Assembly (NCBI RefSeq): GCF_041296385.1
Contig: NC_091020.1
Span: forward strand, 27,089,001 to 27,153,000
Direction of reading: 5' to 3'
DNA length: 64,000 bases
Origin: Aphelocoma coerulescens
Lineage: Eukaryota > Chordata > Aves > Passeriformes > Corvidae
The translations under genes and the position numbers were made by a program. A model generated the notes under the pieces. It had not been told where the DNA came from, ran no database searches, and saw nothing but the letters and a program-made list of their open reading frames with translations. This document shows, one piece after another, positions 1 through 9,790 of the stretch; within the stretch, counting starts at the first letter, position 1; each line of letters begins with the position of its first letter.

Positions 1-3000
1 AAGACTGATTTATTTTATTATTTTACATATTTTATAGACTTTTTTCATCATAGTCTAGTTGGACAAGGGATCAGCCACTCCTTGGGGTGATTGACTAAAA
101 TCCTAAAACATCCATTGTCAATATATTTTTCTATTATAGTATAAACAAGGCTTCTCAAGGTTGGAGGTGTTTCATTGTTTATGTAACTCTGCTACTATCT
201 TCTGTGAGAGAGAAAAGTCTCTCATGGACTTAGAAAATAGCAAGAAAATTCTTGCTAGCAGCACATTTTTGTATCTACAACTTGCTGGACCTGCAAACTA
301 CATAGGTAATATCAACTTTTGCACTTCTTGCTTTCCAATGGATTTTTCAGTTTTTATTGCCATTCCAGAGTTTGCTTCCTCCAATAACCGTGGATAACAG
401 GACACCTCCAAGCATCTAATCCTTCCTCTTGCCCCAAAGTTGGAGTATATTTAACTCATTCCTGACAGATGTTTTGTGCAATCTATTTTTAAAACTGCTA
501 GGCTCAGGTGTTTCAAAATTGGACATATTCTCTCATTTGCTATTAGCAGGTTTAATCTGAACTTCTCTTGCCACTTTCCTCTATCTTCTTCACCATGGGT
601 ATCAAAACAAATTTATTCCATTCTCTTTAAAGTTATTTTCTGCTTTCAGTCTTCTCATTTCTAGACTGAACAATGCCCTTTCCATCATCCTTTTTTTTAT
701 GGCTCTTCTTTTGTAGGCTTTTGGTTAGTCCTATCCTTTCTTCTGAATTTCTCAATCTACTTCCTAGTGAAAGTACCACTGCTAGACTGGGTGTAGTGTT
801 CTTATTGAGGCCTTATCGCCACCAACAAAAATAAGGGAATTACATCAGACAAAACTCCTATTTATATAGCTTAGGTTGATGGATGCCTTCCTTGCATGAT
901 ATTGTTGACTCATGTTCAGCTGTGATCCTCTGTAATACTCCCCAAGTTCAGAACAACTGTTTTCTGTCTAGTCATTCCCCATCCTGTCCTTTCCCAGACA
1001 ATATTTTCCCTTCCTAAGTACAGGACTTAACACCTGTCCTTCCTCGCTGAATCCTGTGTTTTTCACAGTTTCTCTGATCTCTCCAAATCATTCTGAAAAC
1101 TCTTTCTCTGCTCTAATTTGCCTAGAGCACTTTACCCTACATGCACATTTCAGATGTGTGATCTGTTCTGTTACCCAGACCGCTGAATAACAATATAGGA
1201 AAAGGAATTAACCCTTCCAGATTTCCAAATTATACGCCTTTCTAGTTTGACAGCAGACTCCTCACACCAGCTGTGAGTGAAGGTTTCCAAGAAGCAATGC
1301 ATTCATCTTGTAGTCTCATCTACAGTATGCTACTAGTCCTCTTTTAAGATTATTTTCTGAGATGGTGGAGCTTTTGCTGTCTTACCTGTGACCATGAGTT
1401 ATTTCTCTTTAATTCATGTTTCTTTTTACCCCAATATTTGTCTTTGCTGTTTGTTTTCTATGCCCTTCCTCACAAGATGCCGATAAAGAAAGAGGTAAAC
1501 TCACTACTAAAGTGGGAAGTAACAAATGAGAAGCCCTCCAGAGCTCAAGTCAAAATGTTTTTTATTCTTATTATTTCCCTATCCTAGGTGGCACAATTCA
1601 AGAAACTAATTTGACATCACAGTAATAACAGTTACATTTTTTCCTCCATGGTTACAATAACATTTTGGGGTTTTTTCCCTCCATAATTGTCTTTCAATAC
1701 TGCTGTTTCATTTTTCAGTCCCTATGATAATTATTTACAAAATTTATTTTACAATCCTATAGACTGTATATTCTTTAGCTTCTCAATAGGGAAATTACTT
1801 TAAAAGTCCTTGTAGATTTTCTAGCGGGAAGGAGCAGGTGAAAGGTTAGCAGCTGTGGTAGTTCAGTGAAACAAGCAAGAGCTGTAGGTTCTAAACAGAA
1901 AGGTTAATTTTAGAAGATGAGCTCAACAGGTGAGAGATCATTTCAGGTAACTTCAGAGTCCTTTGCTTCTCTTCATTAAATGTCAGTGTGCGTTTCTCTG
2001 TTGACTGTTACCCCGAATATATAGGTTGCAGGAGCTGAGTTAGATTCCAGATCAGCAAGATCATGTTTTCCACTGGAAGTGTTCCAGATGATGATAAACA
2101 TCATCAAATAACTTTGGGCTGACCATGAATGTTGATGAAAGCATACCTCAAACTTGAGGGACACATAGTCTCACCTACCTTGTCTAAATGCCACAAGAGT
2201 TGTTTGAAATCACTGTAGTGTCTATGCAGCAAATGCTACATGGATTTGGCACACTTTAGCAAGACTTCTTTTCTTTCGACTGTAGAGCTGGCCTTGCTGC
2301 ACTAGACTGCCTCTGGGTTACATGGCTGCAGGTCAGAACGTCAGTGGATTCCCCACTCTTGTTCACTCAGGGCCCATGGTTCCCTCAAGAAGGTTGTCTC
2401 AATGTAATGGCTCAGCGCCACTGTCTGGCATGCAGAACATTCCTGGTTTGTCTCCGGAGATCTGCACTGCAAGTGCTGACATGTAACACCACAGCTGTGC
2501 AATTTGTCAGCAGACAAGGGGGAAGGAGCCCTGCCTCGCTCCATCAGGAGGCAGTGCAGCTCTGGCCTTGGCTCTGCCTGAGCTCTGCAGCCTCCCAGAG
2601 TCAGGGCACCTCGGCAGCTCACGCCAGCACACGGGGCTGGCGCAAGTGGCCTGTCAAAAATTCAGTCCTGCAGAACATCTTTCACAAATGAGAGGTCCCA
2701 GGAACGGATCTGTTTGCCAGAGACCAGATCACCATATCCTCACTATAACCAAACATCAGTTATAGGGGTGTAAATTGTGCAGTCTTCGGTGCTGTTCTAC
2801 TTAAGCAGACTTTCAGAAATCACTTGTCTTCATATAAAATATAAAAAGACCTTACTTTGTAATCTAATTTATGCCCAGTTTGTCCTTGTGTGTCTTTAGT
2901 ATTTATTGCTATCAAATGGTACTCAGCAGTTATGCAAAAATCAGCGGTTTACCATGGGTAAAGAAACCATTAAGTTTAGACTTTGCATCCAACTATGCAT

Positions 3001-3627
3001 ATATCCTTAGAACATGCATGCACATAAAGAACTAATATTTAAAGGCTTGACAAGTTAAGCTTTTTAAGGCCTAGATATTACTTCTAATATAGTATCTTTA
3101 AAATTAAAAAATTACTGAAGTAAAATCTGTACTAAATATATTAATTATGGGTATTCTTACTAATAGTGAAGATGTGGTAGTTATTACCTACCACTTTGAT
3201 GATGAGAGGAAAAATTCCCCATGCATGCATTAGAAAGGAGTGGGGTAAACAAGTAAGTAATTATTGTTAATTCTCTTGTGCTTAGGGGGCCATGAAGGGG
3301 GAGAAACAGAAGTGAGGATGACTGGAAGCAGACCAGTTATGCCAAGATATGAATGGAAGTATGTAATAGTGAAGGCATGGAAAGATAAGTCAGGTTATTA
3401 ACATGCATATTTCAGTTATCTGAAAAGCTGAAAGTAACAGCAAGGATTTTTTAAAAACTCTGTTTTTTCCTCAGAGTAGTTTAACATTCTTTTTTTTACT
3501 GTTCCCATTGTTTTCTTTAATTACATTCTGCTGTTCTTTAAGAAGTTGGCTAATATAGTAAAATGGTAAACATTTGCCATTTCTGCAGGTAAAAAAGAGC
3601 ATGATACAAGTCATTAATATGACTTAC
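1..3627. other. Upstream flank, no gene recognised
   Basis: This AT-rich flank has no supported gene. Both strands are open for about 90 to 115 codons around 2,341-2,691, a locally GC-richer patch. Neither translation shows a domain, signal peptide or compositional pattern I recognise, and openness on both strands at once is typical of chance. No tRNA, rRNA or known mobile element is visible. Confidence 0.6.
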
Positions 3628-3774
3628 ATAAGCCAGTATTCTGGGATCAAAGTGTGTGTATGCCTCCTAGGTATGATCGGTTGCACATTCCAATGTTTTC
3701 TAAATTTATGTGAATTGAGGATTATATTGTCACTGGCTTGAGGTGCTGAGGGAGTGCACAGCTTCTCACAGTAC
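3628..3774 (-). other. Candidate minus-strand exon (unproven)
   Basis: On the minus strand a good acceptor (pyrimidine-rich run ending TTTTTGCAG) is followed by 147 bases open in one frame and then a consensus donor, GTAAGTC. Entry and exit are both phase 2. The 48 complete codons begin YCEKLCTPSAPQASDN and end HTHTLIPEYWL; no known domain is recognised. The segment lies about 5 kb from the CpG-island promoter and points away from it, so it could be an exon of a divergent transcript, coding or not. Its phase does not fit the other minus-strand candidate at 4,553-4,612, which weakens a coding reading. Splice-like pairs also arise by chance in a window of this size. Confidence 0.22.
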
Positions 3775-4552
3775 CTGCAAAAAGACATCATTAGTTTATT
3801 CCACACTGTTCTGCATCAGGCTGAAAATTCTGCAGTGTTTGCCTTTCATTAGCTGGCTGTCCCAGCATATTTGAAAGTCTCAGCTATCCATGGTTGAGTG
3901 TCTCATAACTTATCTCCAAAGGTTATCCTTTTGCATCTTGATCTGCTTGACTCATGAAAGCACATGATCTGCACACTGCAGTCGTCAGTTCAGCTCCTGA
4001 GTTTTGTCATCTTTCAGAGGTCTGGAACCAGACTATATCTCTTGGTAAATCAATCATAAGTTTCATTTTCTGATTGTTCATGGGGCGATTATTTTGCTCT
4101 AACCTAATATGTTTAGACAACTTCTTCAGGTCATTCTGTTCTCCTATAAAACATCTGCTCTATAACCAAATAATTCTTAAGGACTAGGACGTCCCCTGTA
4201 TTTTCCTCTCAAACTGCTAGAAAACTTTCTGGTGCTTTCAAATGTCAGAAAATTTATTTGTTTGCTTATAAAGCAACTTGCAGGCTTGAGCTAAATTTTA
4301 CCTGGTCCTTTGTAAATGTACCCTGAGTATTTCTGAACACCACTGTTTTAATGACATGCAGTCATGAGCTGAGAGCCCACACAGGTGCAGGAAAATGCAA
4401 AGCCAGTGTAACTGCAAAAGAACCTACCAGTTGTAGCCACCTGTTGCCATTCACATCCAGAGAAAAGAAACTCACTGAAAAGAAAAAAGTCAAAAGTAGT
4501 GCTGACTGAAATATTTTTCAGGAGAAGCTGATAGAAGTAAATAGAGACTTAC

Positions 4553-4612
4553 CCAGAAGGCAGATTTCCCACACCCAGGCACCAGAAATTTCTGCTTCAG
4601 CCTTCAGCTTCT
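4553..4612 (-). other. Candidate minus-strand exon (unproven)
   Basis: A 60-base segment on the minus strand sits between an acceptor with an upstream run of TTCTTGTTCTCTCT and a consensus donor, GTAAGTCT. Read with phase 1 it is open and gives KLKAEAEISGAWVWEICLL, an amphipathic-looking peptide with no family I recognise. Exit is phase 1, so it cannot splice in frame to the candidate at 3,628-3,774. If the two belong to one RNA, that RNA is more likely noncoding. No start codon context is tied to it. Confidence 0.18.
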
Positions 4613-6142
4613 CTATCCAAACAATTATCAGAGAGAACAAGAAAACACGTACAGCGAGCTCCAGAAACAGGGTTCAGTGTAACTTGGGAAAACCTAATAT
4701 ATTAATAACCATAAACTGACTAGACTTAAGTGTATTTAATTTTTTTTCCCCTGAATTTTCCTTCATTAATTTTGGAAGTCGAGTAAGAGAGTGCTTTCCT
4801 GCCTCTGTCCACAGTCTGTTGAGGAGTACGATGTTGCCATTCCTCCTAGATGAAGTCTTTTATTCCTGCAACTGGATACTTATGTTACTCCAGTCCTATT
4901 TCAGAGATGACATCTCATTCTATATGAAATCATGTTTGTATTTTAATGACTATTGCTGCTGCAGAACCATCACAACACTATCTAGATCACACTTTATAAA
5001 TATGAATTAAAATACCTGTGCACAGTAGTAACAGTCAAAACCAGAGTTTATTCTCCATTATGTCTGGGTGCCTTGCTCACTTTGGGAATAAACCATGTTA
5101 GACATGCAGTGGTACCTAAACTGGTACTGCTCACTGCAGCTTAAGTGAGCAGGACATTTACACCAGGGCACAGCATATACGGCCAGGCCAACCCTGGCCC
5201 TGAGGTACTCACATTATCTAGATTTTCCATCTTTCATTTTTTTTCAACTGCTTCTTTTCCCTGATAATGAAGAGTTGATTATATACTAATTTTCAGAAGA
5301 TTGCAATTCGGGCAATTAATTCTCCAAAGATTAAATTTCAGGTCACAGAATAACAGATTCAGGCACGAACCAATGAAAGGCCTTAGTCCGACTAATAGGC
5401 AGAGTGACATCTTTTATTCTTAGATATGTTTCCTTTCTACTGTGTGACTCTATGGTTAAATAAGCTCTTAAAGCAATGAAATCATTGCTGGTTTTGTTAT
5501 TTGATGCTGAACTGTTTGGGGACACAGTATCCTGTGTGTGCCTGGCTCCATCACTTTTCTACTTTATGATCCCTTTCTTTTTTCTGGGTTCTGCCTGTGC
5601 CTTTCTTGATCTGCTCCTAAAAATGGAATATTCTGGGTGTGAGTTCATTTACACCAGAGAGCTGCTTCTGATTTATCCTTATGCAAGTTAGAACAGCAGT
5701 TGGATCAGGCTTTCAGTTTTAGCATGCAGACTGCTATAACTGGAAACCCCAAAAAGGCATTGTAAGAGGTGGGGATTGTTTAATTGTATTGCGGGATGCA
5801 GTAAGCATATTAATCTCAGCTGAAATTATTAGTCAGGAGTGTTTTTTGCATGAGGTCTCATTAACACCCATGGCGTAGATACTTAAAAAAAAATCAACAG
5901 TTTTAATCTAAAATCATAGATATTTAATACATAGGAAGTCACCAACAGGAAAGTCAGTGTTTTGCCAATATTATTAATAAAACCTCTATTAGCAGACAGT
6001 TACACAAATATAGGATACGTCTCTAGTCAAGGGAAAAAACCCTACAGCTCTGATTTCTCCATGTGCATAACTATGTTCCATATTAGGAGAATAGGAACTT
6101 GTATAGCTGTTAGCACTTGTTCAGTTCTACTGCCAAACCCAG
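4613..6142. other. Unassigned flank
   Basis: Nothing is supported here. A 71-codon plus-strand frame at 5,476-5,691 is hydrophobic, as expected from T-rich sequence, and has no further support. Confidence 0.6.
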
Positions 6143-6374
6143 ACCCTAAAACTGTGTTGTTTGGACCAGCCACTGCTCTTTCTCTCTTGTGGCAGTGCTC
6201 CAGAAATACTGTAAGGCTTGGCCAGAAAACTGCTTATGTTGATTTCTTGAATGAGAGAGTCCCTGAACGTCTGTCAGTCTGTGCTTGCTCACACCCACCC
6301 GTTCATATCCCTGTGGGACAGCATCTGAGTGAGCCTGCGCTAGTGCTTTGTGGTAAGGCAGGGACCAGCTGGCG
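6143..6374 (+). other. Weak candidate exon upstream of the promoter
   Basis: This is the right-hand part of the longest open frame outside the CpG island (138 codons, 5,962-6,378). A possible acceptor ends CCAAACCCAG, and the frame ends in a good donor context, CTGGCG followed by GTGAGG. If spliced there, entry is phase 1 and exit phase 2, which fits the next candidate at 7,537. The peptide has no recognised domain, and its residue mix (many Cys, Leu, Ser) does not look strongly constrained. A noncoding exon or chance is more likely than a conserved coding exon. Confidence 0.13.
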
Positions 6375-7536
6375 GTGAGGGGTCAGTGCTTCTACCACAC
6401 CAGACCATGCCAAGCCAAACACTGGAATATGACAGAAAAAGAGAAAAAAAACCTTGACAAGAAACAGACATAGGGATGAGGATTGTTAAAATAAATGGAG
6501 AAAATATTTGCAGTTTTAGGACCCCATGCTGAGACTGAATGCCGAGTTGTACACTGGACGTATTAAGGGCAGAAACAGTAGTGTCTAGTAAAACACACTT
6601 GATCCATTATTACAAGTGATGTAATATGTCTGTGCGAAGTAACACGTTCTTGTGACTATCCACCTCCTAATCCAGGGCCATGCATTGGTGTCATAGCTGT
6701 GCTCCTGCTGCCCTCTGAGCCATGAGTCACCATCTTTCACTTCCTCAAATAATTACAGGCAGCAGTGGCTGTTGCTTAGTCTCAAGGGCTTTCACTGCTG
6801 CTCAGGAAATTCACACAAAGACACTTTTCTGTGGATAATCAGTGGACACCTGGGATTTGCTTTAAATCTTGGGCAGAGGTGGTCCCACATCTTAAACGTT
6901 TTTTCCCATGAGTTGCCTCACCTGTCTGCCAGACCTTACCTTTCCTTTGCTGGAAGATCAGCTATCGTGTAGCTACACGGTGCTGACCACCCCTTGGCCC
7001 TCACTGAACCAAAAAACACATAATTTTCAAAATTCTTTTCCTTGTGGGAAAGGATGCGAAGGTCCATTTTTTGTATTTCTCAGAATATAGTGTGTGTAAG
7101 TCAATGTGTCTAAACAAGTACTGATGGCTATTCATTTTTAGAAGATGCATTTGGTGTTACATTACCATTAAGTAACTGTGCAGCTGAAATCCAGCCCAAT
7201 CCTCTACTCCCCTGCACCTGGTTGGTGCTCTCCATCTGCAAAGTGTAAAGTACGTGATTAATGCAACTAACAAAATTTTCCAGTCACCGGAGGTGGCATT
7301 TTGTTCCCATTTAGAAGGCTACATACTTGTAAATGACTATGTCAGGTGCAGGGGAGGAGAACCTGACCCCTTCAAAATTCGTCTTTCCCCTGAATTAGGA
7401 TTAACTTTTCAAAGGAGCCAGGATGTTTCTGCTTTCCTCGGTACGTGCGTGCTGGGGGGGAGGGCGTGTGGCAAGCAGAGGTAGTGCAGGAGCAAGTACT
7501 GAAACGGTCTTTGACTTGTCCCCCTCTAATAAACAG
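6375..7536. other. Unassigned flank
   Basis: Short plus-strand frames of 60 to 76 codons occur, but none has a start context, domain or splice arrangement that I can support. Confidence 0.55.
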
Positions 7537-7647
7537 CACGTTACAGAGGAAGCAAGACCTGGAAGAAACATTTTCAGTGTTATTTAATGCAAGAGCGCAA
7601 CTTCTGCTCCATCGGTCATCCGAAATTTCCTCCCAAAACGTGTGCAG
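7537..7647 (+). other. Candidate alternative upstream exon
   Basis: A strong acceptor (pyrimidine stretch TTGTCCCCCTCTAATAAACAG) precedes 111 bases open in phase 2, ending at CAG followed by GTAAAA. The translation includes TLQRKQDLEETFSVLFNARA and then QLLLHRSSEISSQNV. It is charged and amphipathic, helix-like, and looks more protein-like than most frames here, but I do not recognise it. It lies about 900 bases before the first coding exon on the same strand and exits in phase 2, as that exon does. It could therefore be an alternative first or second exon splicing to the same downstream exons, or the tail of an upstream gene. The donor is only moderate (GTAAAA). Confidence 0.3.
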
Positions 7648-8079
7648 GTAAAACTTTTTTTGTCACATTGTATCACCAGGCAGCAATTCCACTCCTTAGT
7701 CCTGAGTTATTACACCAGCAGGTAAAGCCTTCCTGAGTAAGTCTTGATCACTGTTCGGAAGCAGGGAGCCCAGGATCCACATCTTTTATTAAAAGCCCAT
7801 CTTGGTTGGGCCCAGACGGGGGGGTTGCTACAGAGATAACTTGTTATTCGAAGAGGTTTATTAATTGGCTGGGGTACACTCTCCTCTCCGGTTTTATATC
7901 AGCCGACAGAGCCTATTTGTGATACATGACTGATAACATTTCTTCAGAGGTGCTAGCAGCGAGGGATTAGAACAGTACACACACTTTTCCCCTTTGCCCT
8001 TGGCGTTTGAGGCTTGTAAACTGTTGCCGGAGTGTGAAGGAGCCAGTGCTGCTCGCTTTTTGCTGTAGAGCCCACTCTT
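7648..8079. other. Proximal upstream region
   Basis: This transition into the CpG island carries an ATTGG element (inverse CCAAT) near 7,863 in TTAATTGGCTGGGG. Such elements are common in proximal promoters, but this one lies some 700 bases before the coding start, so its role is uncertain. No gene is seen. Confidence 0.4.
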
Positions 8080-8332
8080 TGCCAAGCGTGGCTCCCGGGA
8101 CCATCCCGGGCAGGGCCAGGTGCGCCCGAGCCACCCCCGCCCCGGCTAGGACACGGGGCAGAGCCTCCGGGCTGCCGCGGGGCGTGGGTCCCTCCCGTCG
8201 GGCAGGTGCGGACGAAGGAGGGAAGGAACGGGGCCGGCGCCCAGGTGGGGCCGGGCCGGGGGCTCCATCCGCCCCTCCCTCCGGCCCCGCCAGCGTCTCT
8301 GGGGCTCCGCGCAGCGCCGGCCGCCCCCGCCG

Positions 8333-8566
8333 GTGGCCGCAGCCCTCCCGCAGGGCGGGCTCAGCCGCAGGGGGTTGCCTGTCCCGCCGTCGCCAGCCCG
8401 GCGGGGGGGCGGCGGGGGGAGCGAGGTTGTCTCCAGGGCTGGTCCTCTACCCCCTCCCTCCCTTCTCTCTGCCACCCTCCCTCCCGCCGCCGCGGTCGAA
8501 GGCTGCGCGGCCACCCGCGCCTCCCGCCGCAGGGGCCGCCCCGTATGGTCCCCGCCGCTGCCATGA
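8333..8566 (+). other. Upstream open frame overlapping main start (ATGA)
   Basis: A 77-codon frame opens at 8,333 and ends with TGA at 8,564-8,566. That stop overlaps the main ATG (8,563-8,565) as ATGA. If transcription begins before 8,333, ribosomes translating this frame would stop exactly on the main start, a layout compatible with termination-reinitiation or with repression of the main frame. Its peptide is Pro/Ala/Arg-rich and probably not functional in itself. Whether it is in the mRNA depends on the start site, which the sequence alone does not fix. Confidence 0.3.
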
Positions 8567-8675
8567 GCCAGGCCCCGGCTCCCCGCGGCGCTGACCCGCC
8601 GGAGAGCGATGCCCGCAGCGGGGCCCCCAGCCGAGGGATGCCGCCGCCGCCCAGCCTCCCCCAGCTCCTCCACAA
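8563..8675 (+). CDS. First coding exon of an unidentified gene
   Basis: This exon encodes 37 residues plus two bases of the next codon. The protein starts MSQAPAPRGADPPESDAR, has a run of four prolines at residues 27-30, and ends SLPQLLH. It is a low-complexity, probably disordered N-terminus with a short hydrophobic end, and no domain or targeting signal is visible. The start at 8,563 has context GCCATGA with G at -3, better than the in-frame ATG at 8,545 (C at -3, G at +4), which would add six residues (MVPAAA). The frame stays open upstream to at least 8,206, so a longer N-terminus is not excluded by stops. The exon ends CACAA followed by a strong donor GTAAGAG, phase 2; reading through gives a stop at once. 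It lies at the centre of the CpG island. Identity is unknown, and an untranslated or different reading of this exon remains possible. Confidence 0.6.
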
Positions 8676-9539
8676 GTAAGAGCCGCCCCGCGTTCCGCTG
8701 CGCCGGGAGGGCGGGCGGGCGGGCAGGCGCGGGTCGTTCTCCCTCCCCGGTGGCGGTGCCCCCCTTCCCTCCCCCCGCGCCCAGACTGACAGCCGGGCGG
8801 GCGGAGGGTCGGCCCGGCACCGGCCCTGGCCCTGGTCGTGGCCGAGCGGTGCCCCGCGGGGCTGAGCTTCGCTTCGCCGTGCGGGTGGCGGCTGGCCCGT
8901 CCCCGCTGTTGGGGGCACGGACTCCCCTAAAGACCGGCAGTAGCCTCGCTTCCCTCAGAAGTTTTCGGCCCGAAAAGCCGCTCGTATCGGTTTCCCGAGG
9001 GTTCGCCCTGGCACCGCGTCTTCCGCGCCCGGGAGCTGGGCCGGGGAAGTTTCCTTCGCTTGCCCCGCGGCGGTGTGTGCCGCCTGCCCGGCCGCCGTTC
9101 CGCTGCTGCGGTCCCCCCGGCAGGCCTGGAGTGCGGGGCTTGCGGGGTGCCAGAAGAGATCGCATCTCTACAAAAATGTCACGGGAAAAATAACCTGTGC
9201 GGGCGTGGAAGGCTTATTAATGAGTGCAATGATGCGAATGGCATTGTGCTGTTTCGTTTTCCACCCAGAAAGAAGGGGAAAAGCACTTCAGCTACATAGA
9301 TGCAGTGGTGCCAGTGATACTTCTCTGGCTAAATGAGAAGCTTGAAGACAAACCGAATGCTCTGTAGTTAATAGGTGAAGCATGAGTAAGGCCTAAGCTG
9401 ATGATCTGTGCTGATTCAAGGTGGTTGTGCGCACTGTATCTCATTTTTCCCCAAGTCATAACGTATTAAAAGAGGTAAGGGCTTTTAATCTGCTAACAAA
9501 TACCCGGCTGTGGAGCCATTAGAATTGCCTTCTATTACT

Positions 9540-9790
9540 TTAAGATCTGCTGCTTGAGTTGACGAGCAGGACACTGGGTGCTGCGCAGTGGTGAAGGTTG
9601 AGAACCGCTTTCGATATCATGTGCCAGACCGCCAAGTGGACTGAGCCCGTGTTCGGCCCTCAAGCAAAGCGCGAGTATGACAAAGCACTGAGGAGCTGTC
9701 ACGGCCTTGCCGCTGGGCTTGAGCTGCTTTCCTGCAACAACCGCTTCAGCAAAGGCGCTGGCTTAAGCATCTCCATTATCACTTTCTTAA
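9540..9790. promoter_or_regulatory. CpG-enriched shore patch
   Basis: This short stretch about 400 bases past the main island again has frequent CpGs (for example ACCGCTTTCGATATC, CAAGCAAAGCGCGAG) and an 88-codon plus-strand frame from 9,598. It may be an intronic regulatory element close to the promoter or a decayed part of the island. The frame has no recognised domain and no clear splice donor. Confidence 0.3.

Larger units (their letters stand above)
8080..9180. promoter_or_regulatory. CpG-island promoter
   Basis: About 1.1 kb of very GC-rich DNA with dense CpG dinucleotides interrupts AT-rich surroundings. It contains GC-box-like runs (GGGGGGGCGGCGGGGG near 8,404 and GGGGCCGCCCC near 8,533). 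I see no convincing TATA box, so initiation is probably dispersed. It spans the first coding exon and its splice donor, the usual arrangement for a broadly used vertebrate promoter. The long overlapping frames on both strands here (up to 339 codons) reflect the scarcity of AT-rich stop codons in GC-rich DNA and are not genes. The island could also fire leftward, which would explain minus-strand exon candidates upstream. Confidence 0.9.

Noticed and set aside
2341..2691. Overlapping 115- and 93-codon frames on opposite strands
   Set aside because: Both strands open in a locally GC-richer patch, with no domain, start context or splice signal favouring either.
5342..5420. Possible CR1 retroposon tail (CACAGAATAACAG resembles a CR1 motif)
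   Set aside because: Only a short chance-level match; the diagnostic octamer repeat end and the neighbouring conserved CR1 blocks are missing.
8007..8594. 195-codon plus-strand frame in the CpG island
   Set aside because: Overlaps the supported exon in another frame, is of Arg/Pro/Ala low complexity, and has no splice arrangement supporting it.
8146..9165. 339-codon minus-strand frame across the CpG island
   Set aside because: GC-rich sequence lacks stop codons in most frames. The translation is low-complexity Arg/Pro/Gly, several other frames are equally open, and no domain is visible.
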